NCBI RefSeq assembly: GCF_018278905.1
Contig: NZ_CP046600.1
Coordinates: forward strand, 4,526,001 to 4,590,000
Direction of reading: 5' to 3'
From: Mycobacterium spongiae
Lineage (GTDB): Bacteria; Actinomycetota; Actinomycetes; Mycobacteriales; Mycobacteriaceae
Length of the DNA: 64,000 nt
Translations under genes and position numbers: made by a program
Notes under the pieces: model-generated
What the model saw: the letters and a program-made list of their open reading frames with translations, nothing else
Told to the model about the DNA's origin: nothing
Database searches by the model: none
Shown: positions 45,201-60,200 of the stretch, in pieces
Layout: the number at the start of each line of letters is the position of its first letter
Numbering within the stretch: the stretch's first letter is position 1

Positions 45201-48200
45201 TGCCCGGCCGTCAACGCCGCCTGGGCACCCGGATGCTCACACAACGCCACCTCATCCAACCGACCCGACCCCGACGCCTCCAAACGCCACAACCCGCTGC
45301 CCTGATCAGGGATGGCCAACAACTCCTCATCAACAGCGGACAACCGAGCCGCATACCGCACCCCAGAACGGATCACCAACTGCGACTCACCGCTGGCCAA
45401 CACCTGCGATACGTCAAGACCAGCATCATCATCGGTATCAACCACAACGATGCGCCCCGGGTGCTCGGTTTGGGCGCTACGCACCAACCCCCACAACGCG
45501 GCCGCGGCAAGATCATCGGCCACCCCCAGATCAGACAATTCAGTCCCGACAATGTCGCTCACCGGATCATCGACCACACTGACCGCACCCGACGTCACGA
45601 TCACCAACACCCCAGGATGATCACCAGCCAACCAACGCTGAATCACCCCCAACCCAGCACGCACCAACCCATGAGTGGCCCCAACAACATCACCCCCGAC
45701 ACCAGCACCCCCACCACCGCCGCCAGCATGCTCAACGCCACTGCCGCGGAACTCCGCTACCCGCCAGCACACCGCCAACGACTCCGACAACTCACTTCGT
45801 GCCTCAACCCCCAACCCGGCGTCTGCAACAGCGCAGAACCGTTCCCACGACCACACCGACAAACCCGCCCCCGAGACACCATCGCCCGCAACCGATTCCA
45901 GCGCCCGCCAGGAAACCTGCAACAACGAACCACCAACAACCGGATCGACCTTGCGCACACCAGCAAGCAACTGCTCAACACTGACAGCACGAATAGCCAA
46001 CGACTCCACCGAAACCAACAGCGCGCCATCAGCATCGGTGAGCTGCACACTAACCGTGTCGTCAGTCAAGATCCTGATATGTGCCCGGGCGTGCTGTGCC
46101 CCTGTCGACCACAGGCGTACCTGGTGCCAAGAGAACGGCAGCGATACCGAGCCCGCCTCCGCCCGAGCAGCATCGGCTACCCGGGTAGCCGCCAGCGCAT
46201 GCAGGGCGGCATCCAACAGGATGGGGTGCACACCGAAGGCCATATCACTACCACTGGCCGCATCGGGGATCGTCACCTCGGCATAGATCTGGTCATCGAG
46301 CTGCCACATAGCACCTAAGCCCGCGAATTCCGGGCCGTACTCGTAACCTAATTTGGCCAGTCGCCCGTAGACCCCACCAACATCCACCGCGACTGCACCC
46401 ACGGGGGGCCATGTCTGCAATTCGGACGTAGCTGAGGTGGCGCTCACGTTGCCGATGGTGCCCTGGGCGTGTAGCACCCAGTCGGCGCCCTCGCGGTCGA
46501 TACGCGAATACAGCGCCACCTCACGAGTACCGTCAGGATGCGGCGGGCTTACTTGAATCCGCACATCAACACCCAGCTCACCCGGAATCACCAGCGGCAC
46601 CATCACGACTACCTGCTCGATGCCCTCGCAGCCAACGGCATCAGCCGCACGCAACACCATCTCCACCAGGCCAGTACCGGGCACAATCAACACCCCGCCA
46701 ACCTGATGGCCGACCAACCACGGATGGGTAGCCACCGAAAGCCGCCCGGTAAGCACCACCGACCCGCTACCAGGATCCTCGATCACCGCGCTCAACATGT
46801 CATGGGCCACAGGCCGAATGCCCGCACCAGCCAGATCACCGATCTCCCGGCTACTGTCCAACCAGAACCGCTGCCGCTGAAACGCATACGTCGGCAACCC
46901 AACCCGCTGGGCCCCGGACCCTTCGAACACCGCAGACCAGTCGACTCCAACACCACCGGCGTAAGCAAAAGCGATAGAACGCAACATCCGGTCCAACCCG
47001 CCGTCATCGCGACCCAACGAGGGCACCACCACATCCTGGCCCCCGGCTCCACCGCCAGCGCCCCGCGCTTCCAAACACTCCTCAATCGCGGCCAACAACA
47101 CCGCATGAGGACTGACCTCAACAAACACCGTATGCCCGCTAGCGTGCGCACTATCTACCGCTGATGCGAAATCAACAGTGCGCCGCAAGTTCTCAAACCA
47201 ATAATCAGCATCCAACCCAGCGGTATCCATCACCTCACCAGACAGCGTGGAGAAAAACGCCACCGGCGCGCTGCGCGCACAGATATCACCCAACCCACCA
47301 ATCACATCGGACTTAATCGCCTCCACCTGCGCGCAATGAGAGGCATAGTCAACATCAATGCGCCGACACCACACACCGGCCACATCACAACGATCCACCA
47401 CCTGCTCCACGGCATCAACATCACCAGAAACCACCACCGAACCCGGCGCATTAACCACCGCAACACTGAGCCGATCACCAAACTCACCGATCAACTCCGC
47501 CACCCGCTCACGACCCACCCCGATCGCGGCCATAGCACCTGAACCCGCCAACCGCACCAACGCCTGACTCCGCAACGCCACGACCTTGGCGCCCTCAGCC
47601 AACGACAACGCACCAGCCACACACGCCGCAGCAATCTCACCCTGGGAATGACCAATCACCGCATCCGGAATAACCCCCACCGAAGCCCACACCCGAGCCA
47701 ACGACACCATCACCGCCCACAACACCGGCTGAACCACATCAACCCGATCCAGCCCCGGCGCCCCCGACACCCCACACACCACATCAACCAACGACCACTG
47801 CACAAACGGCGCCAACGCCCGCTCACAAGCATCCATCGCCTCAGCAAAAACCGGTGACTCCCGATACAACTGCTGACCCATCCCCAACCACTGCCCGCCC
47901 TGACCCGGAAACACCAACACCGTCTTACCGACCCGACGCGCCTGCCCACTAACCACCGCAACATTCGGCCGCCCCGCCGCGACATCAGCCAAACCACTGA
48001 CCAATTCCTCACGGCTACGCCCCACCACCACCGCACGGTGATCAAACACCGCCCGAGTCGACACCAACGAATACCCCACATCGGCGACACCCAAATCCGG
48101 ACAAGCACCCACATACCCAGCAAGCCGACCAGCCTGAGCAACCAACCCATCAGCCGACTTAGCCGACACCACCCACGGCACGGTGCCCGAGGTCCATGAC

Positions 48201-51200
48201 ACGGCTGGGCTCTGCGGCGCTTGGCCGGCGGGATCAGCCAGCGGCGCCGGTGGGGCGGCCACAATCACATGCGCGTTGGTGCCGCTGATTCCGAATGCGG
48301 AGACCGCAGCTCGGCGTGGGCGTCCGTCGGTGTCAGGCCATGGGCGTGATTGGGTGAGTAGTTCAACGGCTCCGGCCGACCAATCCACCTCGGAGGTGGG
48401 GGTATCCACATGCAGTGTGGCCGGCAGGGTTGCGTGTTGGAGGGCTTGAACCATTTTGATCACACCGCCGATGCCTGCGGCGGCTCCGGTGTGGCCGATG
48501 TTGGACTTCAGTGAGCCCAGCCATAGCGGCGAATCGCTGTTGTGGGCCTGGCCGTAGGTGGCCAGCACGGCTTGGGCTTCGATGGGGTCTCCCAGCGTGG
48601 TGCCGGTGCCGTGGGCCTCGACGACATCGACGTCGGCCCGCTCGATGCCGGCATCAGCAAGCGCGGCGTCAATCACCTGGGCCTGGGCCGGCCCGTTGGG
48701 AGCGGTCAGTCCGTTGGAGGCGCCGTCCTGGTTGACTGCTGAGCCTTCCAGCACCGCTAAGACCTGCCGGCCGGCGCGGCGAGCATCAGAGAGACGCTGC
48801 AAGACCACCATCGCAGCGCCCTCGCCGAACCCGGTTCCGTCGGCAGCATCGGCGAATGCTTTGCAGCGCCCGTCAACAGCCAGCCCACGCTGGCGGCTAA
48901 ACCCGATAAACAACGCGGGGCTGGCCAATACAGTGGCCCCACCGGCCAGGGCCAGCTCGCAGTCCCCTGAGCGCAGCGCTCGAACGGCCACGTTCAGCGC
49001 GACCAGCGATGAGGAGCACGCGGTGTCCACCGACATGGCCGGACCCTGTAGTCCCAGACTGTAGGAGATCCGGCCCGAAGCCACACTGGATGTCTGTCCG
49101 GTTCCTACATACCACTGGGCCTGTTCTGCGGTGGCGCCGTAGTCGTTGCTGTACACACCGACAAACACCCCGGTCGGGCTGCCACGCAGACCGGTCGGGT
49201 CGATCCCGGCGTCTTCTAAAGCCTCCCAGGACGTTTCGAGTAACAGCCGCTGTTGGGGATCCATCACCATGGCCTCACCCGGTGAGATACCGAAGAACTG
49301 GGCATCGAAATCGGTGACGCCCTCGATGAATCCGCCATGGCGGGTGTAGCACTTGCCGGGTGTATCAGGATCAGGGTCAAACAAGTTCCCCAGATCCCAT
49401 CCCCGATCATGCGGGAACTCAGTGATCACATCACGACCGTGGGACACCACATCCCATAAATCAGCCGCCGAGGACACCCCGCCCGGATAGCGACACCCGA
49501 TACCCACAATGGCAATCGGCTCAGCAGCATCAAAAGAGGCTTGCCGGGGCTGGGGCCGACTCGCGCCGACCTGCGGGGTGCCGAACATCTTCTCCACCAG
49601 ATGGGCCGCTAACGCCGCAGGGGTCGGGTGATCAAAAACCACGGTGCTCGACAAATTGATCCCGGTATCGGCTTTGATGCGATTGCGCAGCTCAATTCCG
49701 GTCAACGAATTGAACCCCGAATCCTTAAACGGCTGCCCACGATCAATCTCGGCGGCACTACCGCGTCCCAACACCGCCGCCGCATGCCCAGCGACCACCT
49801 CGGCGACCTCCGCGCACTGCTCAGCGAAACCCAACCCCGCCAACCGGGCCTTCAGCGCTGAGCCCGATCCCGAACCCGCCCCGGCCGTGATAGCAGGGGC
49901 CGGGGATGGGCCAGCCGGGGCTAATTCGGCCCACAACGGGCCCAGCATCCCCGTGGCGCCCATCGAGCGCAGCGCCGCACGATCGATCTGGGCGGCCACC
50001 ACCGCCGCACGCCCACCAGCCAACGCCGCATCGAACAAGCCCACCGCCGTCGGCGCGCTCATCGGCGCGATCCCCGAGCGGGCCATCCGGCGCAGATCCT
50101 GCTCACCCATCCCGGAGGTCATAGCGCTTTGCTGGGCCCACAAACCCCAAATCAAAGACGTAGCAGCCAAACCCTGTGAACGCCGATACCCAGCCAACGC
50201 ATCAACAAAACAATTGGCTGCGGCGTAGTTGGCCTGCCCCGGGCCACCAACCGTGCCCGACAGCGAAGAAAACAGCGCAAAAAGCCCCAGATTCATCTCC
50301 CGGGTCAATTCATGCAAATTCCAAGCGGCATCAACCTTGGAACGCAACACCGCATCCAGACGCTCAACGCTGAGATCGGTGACCACCGCGTCATCGAGCA
50401 CCCCGCCGGCATGAATCACACCACTTAACGGATGCTCGACGCTGATCTGCGCCAACACCGCGCCAAGCTGATCACGATCAGCCACATCACACGCCAGCAC
50501 CTGCACGCCAGCCCCCGCCGCGCCAAGCTCATCAACCAAATCACCGGCCCCAGGCGCCGCCAGCCCACGCCGGCTCACCAACACCACATGACGCACACCA
50601 CAGTGAGCCACCACATGACGGGCCAACACCGATCCGGCCATCCCCGTACCGCCGGTGATCAACACCGTGCCCCACGCCCACGACGCCCCCGGCAGCGTCA
50701 ACACCAACTTCCCGGTATGGCGGGCCTGACCCATCACCCGATACACCTGCCGAGCCCGACGCACATCAACCGCGCGAGTGGCAAGCGCCGACAACGCACC
50801 CGCATCAAACAACTCGGCCAACACCGACAACATCTGCTGAACCCGATCACCATCAACCGCGCCCAGATCAAAGACCTCATAGACCACCCCCGGATGCTGC
50901 ACCGCGATCACCTCAGGGTCGCGGATATCGGTTTTACCCATCTCCACAAACCGACCACCCGCAGACAACAAACCCAGCGAGGCATCCACAAACTCGCCCG
51001 CCAAACAGTCCAACACCACATCAACCCCGCGCCCACCAGTCACCTCAGCGAACTTATGTGCGAAATCAAGACTGCGGGAATCACCAATATGATCCTCATC
51101 TAAACCCAACCCCCGCAGCACATCCCACTTACCGCGAGAAGCCGTGGCAAAAACCTCCGCACCCACATAACGAGCCAACTGAATCGCGGCCATCCCCACC

Positions 51201-54200
51201 CCACCGGTACCGGCATGAATCAGCACCGACTGTCCAGCACACAACCCGCCCAGATCCAGCAAGCCGTAATACGCGGTCAAAAACACCGCCGGCGCCCCCG
51301 CAGCCTGCGGCATCGACCACCCCTGCGGCACCGCCGTGAGCAACCGGTGATCACTGACCACGACCGGACCAGTGCCCTCACACAGCCCCATCACCGCATC
51401 ACCAACAGCCAACCCACTGACCCCAGGGCCAACCTCCACAACCACCCCCGCACCCTCACCACCAAGCTGGGCCAGCGCATCTGGATACGAACCCAACGCG
51501 ATCAGCACATCGCGGAAGTTCACTCCCGCAGCCCGCAAAGCAATCCGCACCTGCCCGGCCGTCAACGCCGCCTGGGCACCCGGATGCTCACACAACGCCA
51601 CCTCATCCAACCGACCCGACCCCGACGCCTCCAAACGCCACAACCCGCTGCCCTGATCAGGGATGGCCAACAACTCCTCATCAACAGCGGACAACCGAGC
51701 CGCATACCGCACCCCAGAACGGATCACCAACTGCGACTCACCGCTGGCCAACACCTGCGATACGTCAAGACCAGCATCATCATCGGTATCAACCACAACG
51801 ATGCGCCCCGGGTGCTCGGTTTGGGCGCTACGCACCAACCCCCACAACGCGGCCGCGGCAAGATCATCGGCCACCCCCAGATCAGACAATTCAGTCCCGA
51901 CAATGTCGCTCACCGGATCATCGACCACACTGACCGCACCCGACGTCACGATCACCAACACCCCAGGATGATCACCAGCCAACCAACGCTGAATCACCCC
52001 CAACCCAGCACGCACCAACCCATGAGTGGCCCCAACAACATCACCCCCGACACCAGCACCCCCACCACCGCCGCCAGCATGCTCAACGCCACTGCCGCGG
52101 AACTCCGCTACCCGCCAGCACACCGCCAACGACTCCGACAACTCACTTCGTGCCTCAACCCCCAACCCGGCGTCTGCAACAGCGCAGAACCGTTCCCACG
52201 ACCACACCGACAAACCCGCCCCCGAGACACCATCGCCCGCAACCGATTCCAGCGCCCGCCAGGAAACCTGCAACAACGAACCACCAACAACCGGATCGAC
52301 CTTGCGCACACCAGCAAGCAACTGCTCAACACTGACAGCACGAATAGCCAACGACTCCACCGAAACCAACAGCGCGCCGGTGTGATCGCTGAGCTGCACG
52401 GCGCTCTCGCCGTTGCCTAAAGGCTTGACATGCACGCGGGCTGCCCGCGCACCGCGTGACCACACCCGCACGCCGCGACCGGCGAAGGGCAGCCGTAGTT
52501 TGCCCTCGCCCAGGCCGTCGAGTTCATCAAAAAGTGCGGCGTGCAGCGCGACGTCAAGCAGAATCGGGTGAATACACACATCATCTGCCCGGGTGTGAGC
52601 GGCCTCCGGGATCGCTACCTCGGCGAAGATCTCCTCACCGCGTTTCCAGGCTGCTTGCACACCAACGAATTCCGGGCCGTATTCATAGCCGACCTCAGCC
52701 AGCCGCGGATACAGGTCACTGGTGTCCAAGCGCTCAGCACCCCGCGGCGGCCAGGTTTGCAACTGGGAAACCTCCGGGGCGCTGCCCACATCACCGATAC
52801 TGCCCTGGGCGTGTAGCACCCAGTCGGCGCCCTCGCGGTCGATACGCGAATACAGCGCCACCTCACGAGTACCGTCAGGATGCGGCGGGCTTACTTGAAT
52901 CCGCACATCAACACCCAGCTCACCCGGAATCACCAGCGGCACCATCACGACTACCTGCTCGATGCCCTCGCAGCCAACGGCATCAGCCGCACGCAACACC
53001 ATCTCCACCAGGCCAGTACCGGGCACAATCAACACCCCGCCAACCTGATGGCCGACCAACCACGGATGGGTAGCCACCGAAAGCCGCCCGGTAAGCACCA
53101 CCGACCCGCTACCAGGATCCTCGATCACCGCACTGAGCATCTGATGAGCCGCGCCCCCGATGCCCGCACCAGCCAGATCACCGATCTCCCGGCTACTGTC
53201 CAACCAGAACCGCTGCCGCTGAAACGCATACGTCGGCAACCCAACCCGCTGGGCCCCGGACCCTTCGAACACCGCAGACCAGTCGACTCCAACACCACCG
53301 GCGTAAGCAAAAGCGATAGAACGCAACATCCGGTCCAACCCGCCGTCATCGCGACCCAACGAGGGCACCACCACATCCTGGCCCCCGGCCCCACCGCCAG
53401 CGCCCCGCGCTTCCAAACACTCCTCAATCGCGGCCAACAACACCGCATGAGGACTGACCTCAACAAACACCGTATGCCCGCTAGCGTGCGCACTATCTAC
53501 CGCTGATGCGAAATCAACAGTGCGCCGCAAGTTCTCAAACCAATAATCAGCATCCAACCCAGCGGTATCCATCACCTCACCAGACAGCGTGGAGAAAAAC
53601 GCCACCGGCGCGCTGCGCGCACAGATATCACCCAACCCACCAATCACATCGGACTTAATCGCCTCCACCTGCGCGCAATGAGAGGCATAGTCAACATCAA
53701 TGCGCCGACACCACACACCGGCCACATCACAACGACCCACCACCTGCTCCACGGCATCAACATCACCAGAAACCACCACCGAACCCGGCGCATTAACCAC
53801 CGCAACACTGAGCCGATCACCAAACTCACCGATCAACTCCGCCACCCGCTCACGACCCACCCCGATCGCGGCCATAGCACCTGAACCCGCCAACCGCACC
53901 AACGCCTGACTCCGCAACGCCACGACCTTGGCGCCCTCAGCCAACGACAACGCACCAGCCACACACGCCGCAGCAATCTCACCCTGGGAATGACCAATCA
54001 CCGCATCCGGAATAACCCCCACCGAAGCCCACACCCGAGCCAACGACACCATCACCGCCCACAACACCGGCTGAACCACATCAACCCGATCCAGCCCCGG
54101 CGCCCCCGACACCCCACACACCACATCAACCAACGACCACTGCACAAACGGCGCCAACGCCCGCTCACAAGCATCCATCGCCTCAGCAAAAACCGGTGAC

Positions 54201-57200
54201 TCCCGATACAACTGCTGACCCATCCCCAACCACTGCCCGCCCTGACCCGGAAACACCAACACCGTCTTACCGACCCGACGCGCCTGCCCACTAACCACCG
54301 CAACATTCGGCCGCCCCGCCGCGACATCAGCCAAACCACTGACCAATTCCTCACGGCTACGCCCCACCACCACCGCACGGTGATCAAACACCGCCCGAGT
54401 CGACACCAACGAATACCCCACATCGGCGACACCCAAATCCGGACAAGCACCCACATACCCAGCAAGCCGACCAGCCTGAGCAACCAACCCATCAGCCGAC
54501 TTAGCCGACACCACCCACGGCACGGTGCCCGAGGTCCATGACACGGCTGGGCTCTGCGGCGCTTGGCCGGCGGGATCAGCCAGCGGCGCCGGTGGGGCGG
54601 CCACAATCACATGCGCGTTGGTGCCGCTCATTCCGAATGCGGAGACCGCAGCTCGGCGTGGGCGTCCGTCGGTGTCAGGCCATGGGCGTGATTGGGTGAG
54701 TAGTTCAACGGCTCCGGCCGACCAATCCACCTCGGAGGTGGGGGTATCCACATGCAGTGTGGCCGGCAGGGTTGCGTGTTGGAGGGCTTGAACCATTTTG
54801 ATCACACCGCCGATGCCTGCGGCGGCTCCGGTGTGGCCGATGTTGGACTTCAGTGAGCCCAGCCATAGCGGCGAATCGCTGTTGTGGGCCTGGCCGTAGG
54901 TGGCCAGCACGGCTTGGGCTTCGATGGGGTCTCCCAGCGTGGTGCCGGTGCCGTGGGCCTCGACGACATCGACGTCGGCCCGCTCGATGCCGGCATCAGC
55001 AAGCGCGGCGTCAATCACCTGGGCCTGGGCCGGCCCGTTGGGAGCGGTCAGTCCGTTGGAGGCGCCGTCCTGGTTGACTGCTGAGCCTTCCAGCACCGCT
55101 AAGACCTGCCGGCCGGCGCGGCGAGCATCAGAGAGACGCTGCAAGACCACCATCGCAGCGCCCTCGCCGAACCCGGTTCCGTCGGCAGCATCGGCGAATG
55201 CTTTGCAGCGCCCGTCAACAGCCAGCCCACGCTGGCGGCTAAACCCGATAAACAACGCGGGGCTGGCCAATACAGTGGCCCCACCGGCCAGGGCCAGCTC
55301 GCAGTCCCCTGAGCGCAGCGCTCGAACGGCCACGTTCAGCGCGACCAGCGATGAGGAGCACGCGGTGTCCACCGACATGGCCGGACCCTGTAGTCCCAGA
55401 CTGTAGGAGATCCGGCCCGAAGCCACACTGGATGTCTGTCCGGTTCCTACATACCACTGGGCCTGTTCTGCGGTGGCGCCGTAGTCGTTGCTGTACACAC
55501 CGACAAACACCCCGGTCGGGCTGCCACGCAGACCGGTCGGGTCGATCCCGGCGTCTTCTAAAGCCTCCCAGGACGTTTCGAGTAACAGCCGCTGTTGGGG
55601 ATCCATCACCATGGCCTCACCCGGTGAGATACCGAAGAACTGGGCATCGAAATCGGTGACGCCCTCGATGAATCCGCCATGGCGGGTGTAGCACTTGCCG
55701 GGTGTATCAGGATCAGGGTCAAACAAGTTCCCCAGATCCCATCCCCGATCATGCGGGAACTCAGTGATCACATCACGACCGTGGGACACCACATCCCATA
55801 AATCAGCCGCCGAGGACACCCCGCCCGGATAGCGACACCCGATACCCACAATGGCAATCGGCTCAGCAGCATCAAAAGAGGCTTGCCGGGGCTGGGGCCG
55901 ACTCGCGCCGACCTGCGGGGTGCCGAACATCTTCTCCACCAGATGGGCCGCTAACGCCGCAGGGGTCGGGTGATCAAAAACCACGGTGCTCGACAAATTG
56001 ATCCCGGTATCGGCTTTGATGCGATTGCGCAGCTCAATTCCGGTCAACGAATTGAACCCCGAATCCTTAAACGGCTGCCCACGATCAATCTCGGCGGCAC
56101 TACCGCGTCCCAACACCGCCGCCGCATGCCCAGCGACCACCTCGGCGACCTCCGCGCACTGCTCAGCGAAACCCAACCCCGCCAACCGGGCCTTCAGCGC
56201 TGAGCCCGATCCCGAACCCGCCCCGGCCGTGATAGCAGGGGCCGGGGATGGGCCAGCCGGGGCTAATTCGGCCCACAACGGGCCCAGCATCCCCGTGGCG
56301 CCCATCGAGCGCAGCGCCGCACGATCGATCTGGGCGGCCACCACCGCCGCACGCCCACCAGCCAACGCCGCATCGAACAAGCCCACCGCCGTCGGCGCGC
56401 TCATCGGCGCGATCCCCGAGCGGGCCATCCGGCGCAGATCCTGCTCACCCATCCCGGAGGTCATAGCGCTTTGCTGGGCCCACAAACCCCAAATCAAAGA
56501 CGTAGCAGCCAAACCCTGTGAACGCCGATACCCAGCCAACGCATCAACAAAACAATTGGCTGCGGCGTAGTTGGCCTGCCCCGGGCCACCAACCGTGCCC
56601 GACAGCGAAGAAAACAGCGCAAAAAGCCCCAGATTCATCTCCCGGGTCAATTCATGCAAATTCCAAGCGGCATCAACCTTGGAACGCAACACCGCATCCA
56701 GACGCTCAACGCTGAGATCGGTGACCACCGCGTCATCGAGCACCCCGCCGGCATGAATCACACCACTTAACGGATGCTCGACGCTGATCTGCGCCAACAC
56801 CGCGCCAAGCTGATCACGATCAGCCACATCACACGCCAGCACCTGCACGCCAGCCCCCGCCGCGCCAAGCTCATCAACCAAATCACCGGCCCCAGGCGCC
56901 GCCAGCCCACGCCGGCTCACCAACACCACATGACGCACACCACAGTGAGCCACCACATGACGGGCCAACACCGATCCGGCCATCCCCGTACCGCCGGTGA
57001 TCAACACCGTGCCCCACGCCCACGACGCCCCCGGCAGCGTCAACACCAACTTCCCGGTATGGCGGGCCTGACCCATCACCCGATACACCTGCCGAGCCCG
57101 ACGCACATCAACCGCGCGAGTGGCAAGCGCCGACAACGCACCCGCATCAAACAACTCGGCCAACACCGACAACATCTGCTGAACCCGATCACCATCAACC

Positions 57201-60200
57201 GCGCCCAGATCAAAGACCTCATAGACCACCCCCGGATGCTGCACCGCGATCACCTCAGGGTCGCGGATATCGGTTTTACCCATCTCCACAAACCGACCAC
57301 CCGCAGACAACAAACCCAGCGAGGCATCCACAAACTCGCCCGCCAAACAGTCCAACACCACATCAACCCCGCGCCCACCAGTCACCTCAGCGAACTTATG
57401 TGCGAAATCAAGACTGCGGGAATCACCAATATGATCCTCATCTAAACCCAACCCCCGCAGCACATCCCACTTACCGCGAGAAGCCGTGGCAAAAACCTCC
57501 GCACCCACATAACGAGCCAACTGAATCGCGGCCATCCCCACCCCACCGGTACCGGCATGAATCAGCACCGACTGTCCAGCACACAACCCGCCCAGATCCA
57601 GCAAGCCGTAATACGCGGTCAAAAACACCGCCGGCGCCCCCGCAGCCTGCGGCATCGACCACCCCTGCGGCACCGCCGTGAGCAACCGGTGATCACTGAC
57701 CACGACCGGACCAGTGCCCTCACACAGCCCCATCACCGCATCACCAACAGCCAACCCACTGACCCCAGGGCCAACCTCCACAACCACCCCCGCACCCTCA
57801 CCACCAAGCTGGGCCAGCGCATCTGGATACGAACCCAACGCGATCAGCACATCGCGGAAGTTCACTCCCGCAGCCCGCAAAGCAATCCGCACCTGCCCGG
57901 CCGTCAACGCCGCCTGGGCACCCGGATGCTCACACAACGCCACCTCATCCAACCGACCCGACCCCGACGCCTCCAAACGCCACAACCCGCTGCCCTGATC
58001 AGGGATGGCCAACAACTCCTCATCAACAGCGGACAACCGAGCCGCATACCGCACCCCAGAACGGATCACCAACTGCGACTCACCGCTGGCCAACACCTGC
58101 GATACGTCAAGACCAGCATCATCATCGGTATCAACCACAACGATGCGCCCCGGGTGCTCGGTTTGGGCGCTACGCACCAACCCCCACAACGCGGCCGCGG
58201 CAAGATCATCGGCCACCCCCAGATCAGACAATTCAGTCCCGACAATGTCGCTCACCGGATCATCGACCACACTGACCGCACCCGACGTCACGATCACCAA
58301 CACCCCAGGATGATCACCAGCCAACCAACGCTGAATCACCCCCAACCCAGCACGCACCAACCCATGAGTGGCCCCAACAACATCACCCCCGACACCAGCA
58401 CCCCCACCACTGCCGCGGAACTCCGCTACCCGCCAGCACACCGCCAACGACTCCGACAACTCACTTCGTGCCTCAACCCCCAACCCGGCGTCTGCAACAG
58501 CGCAGAACCGTTCCCACGACCACACCGACAAACCCGCCCCCGAGACACCATCGCCCGCAACCGATTCCAGCGCCCGCCAGGAAACCTGCAACAACGAACC
58601 ACCAACAACCGGATCGACCTTGCGCACACCAGCAAGCAACTGCTCAACACTGACAGCACGAATAGCCAACGACTCCACCGAAACCAACAGCGCGCCGGTG
58701 TGATCGCTGAGCTGCACGGCGCTCTCGCCGTTGCCTAAAGGCTTGACATGCACGCGGGCTGCCCGCGCACCGCGTGACCACACCCGCACGCCGCGACCGG
58801 CGAAGGGCAGCCGTAGTTTGCCCTCGCCCAGGCCGTCGAGTTCATCAAAAAGTGCGGCGTGCAGCGCGACGTCAAGCAGAATCGGGTGAATACACACATC
58901 ATCTGCCCGGGTGTGAGCGGCCTCCGGGATCGCTACCTCGGCGAAGATCTCCTCACCGCGTTTCCAGGCTGCTTGCACACCAACGAATTCCGGGCCGTAT
59001 TCATAGCCGACCTCAGCCAGCCGCGGATACAGGTCACTGGTGTCCAAGCGCTCAGCACCCCGCGGCGGCCAGGTTTGCAACTGGGAAACCTCCGGGGCGC
59101 TGCCCACATCACCGATACTGCCCTGGGCGTGTAGCACCCAGTCGGCGCCCTCGCGGTCGATACGCGAATACAGCGCCACCTCACGAGTACCGTCAGGATG
59201 CGGCGGGCTTACTTGAATCCGCACATCAACACCCAGCTCACCCGGAATCACCAGCGGCACCATCACGACTACCTGCTCGATGCCCTCGCAGCCAACGGCA
59301 TCAGCCGCACGCAACACCATCTCCACCAGGCCAGTACCGGGCACAATCAACACCCCGCCAACCTGATGGCCGACCAACCACGGATGGGTAGCCACCGAAA
59401 GCCGCCCGGTAAGCACCACCGACCCGCTACCAGGATCCTCGATCACCGCACTGAGCATCTGATGAGCCGCGCCCCCGATGCCCGCACCAGCCAGATCACC
59501 GATCTCCCGGCTACTGTCCAACCAGAACCGCTGCCGCTGAAACGCATACGTCGGCAACCCAACCCGCTGGGCCCCGGACCCTTCGAACACCGCAGACCAG
59601 TCGACTCCAACACCACCGGCGTAAGCAAAAGCGATAGAACGCAACATCCGGTCCAACCCGCCGTCATCGCGACCCAACGAGGGCACCACCACATCCTGGC
59701 CCCCGGCCCCACCGCCAGCGCCCCGCGCTTCCAAACACTCCTCAATCGCGGCCAACAACACCGCATGAGGACTGACCTCAACAAACACCGTATGCCCGCT
59801 AGCGTGCGCACTATCTACCGCTGATGCGAAATCAACAGTGCGCCGCAAGTTCTCAAACCAATAATCAGCATCCAACCCAGCGGTATCCATCACCTCACCA
59901 GACAGCGTGGAGAAAAACGCCACCGGCGCGCTGCGCGCACAGATATCACCCAACCCACCAATCACATCGGACTTAATCGCCTCCACCTGCGCGCAATGAG
60001 AGGCATAGTCAACATCAATGCGCCGACACCACACACCGGCCACATCACAACGACCCACCACCTGCTCCACGGCATCAACATCACCAGAAACCACCACCGA
60101 ACCCGGCGCATTAACCACCGCAACACTGAGCCGATCACCAAACTCACCGATCAACTCCGCCACCCGCTCACGACCCACCCCGATCGCGGCCATAGCACCT

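Noticed and set aside
51215..52420. Plus-strand frames of 200-400 codons inside the PKS gene, repeated at each module
   Set aside because: They recur because the modules repeat. They are His/Thr/Pro/Arg-rich, match no family, and lie opposite a continuous PKS frame with all motifs intact.
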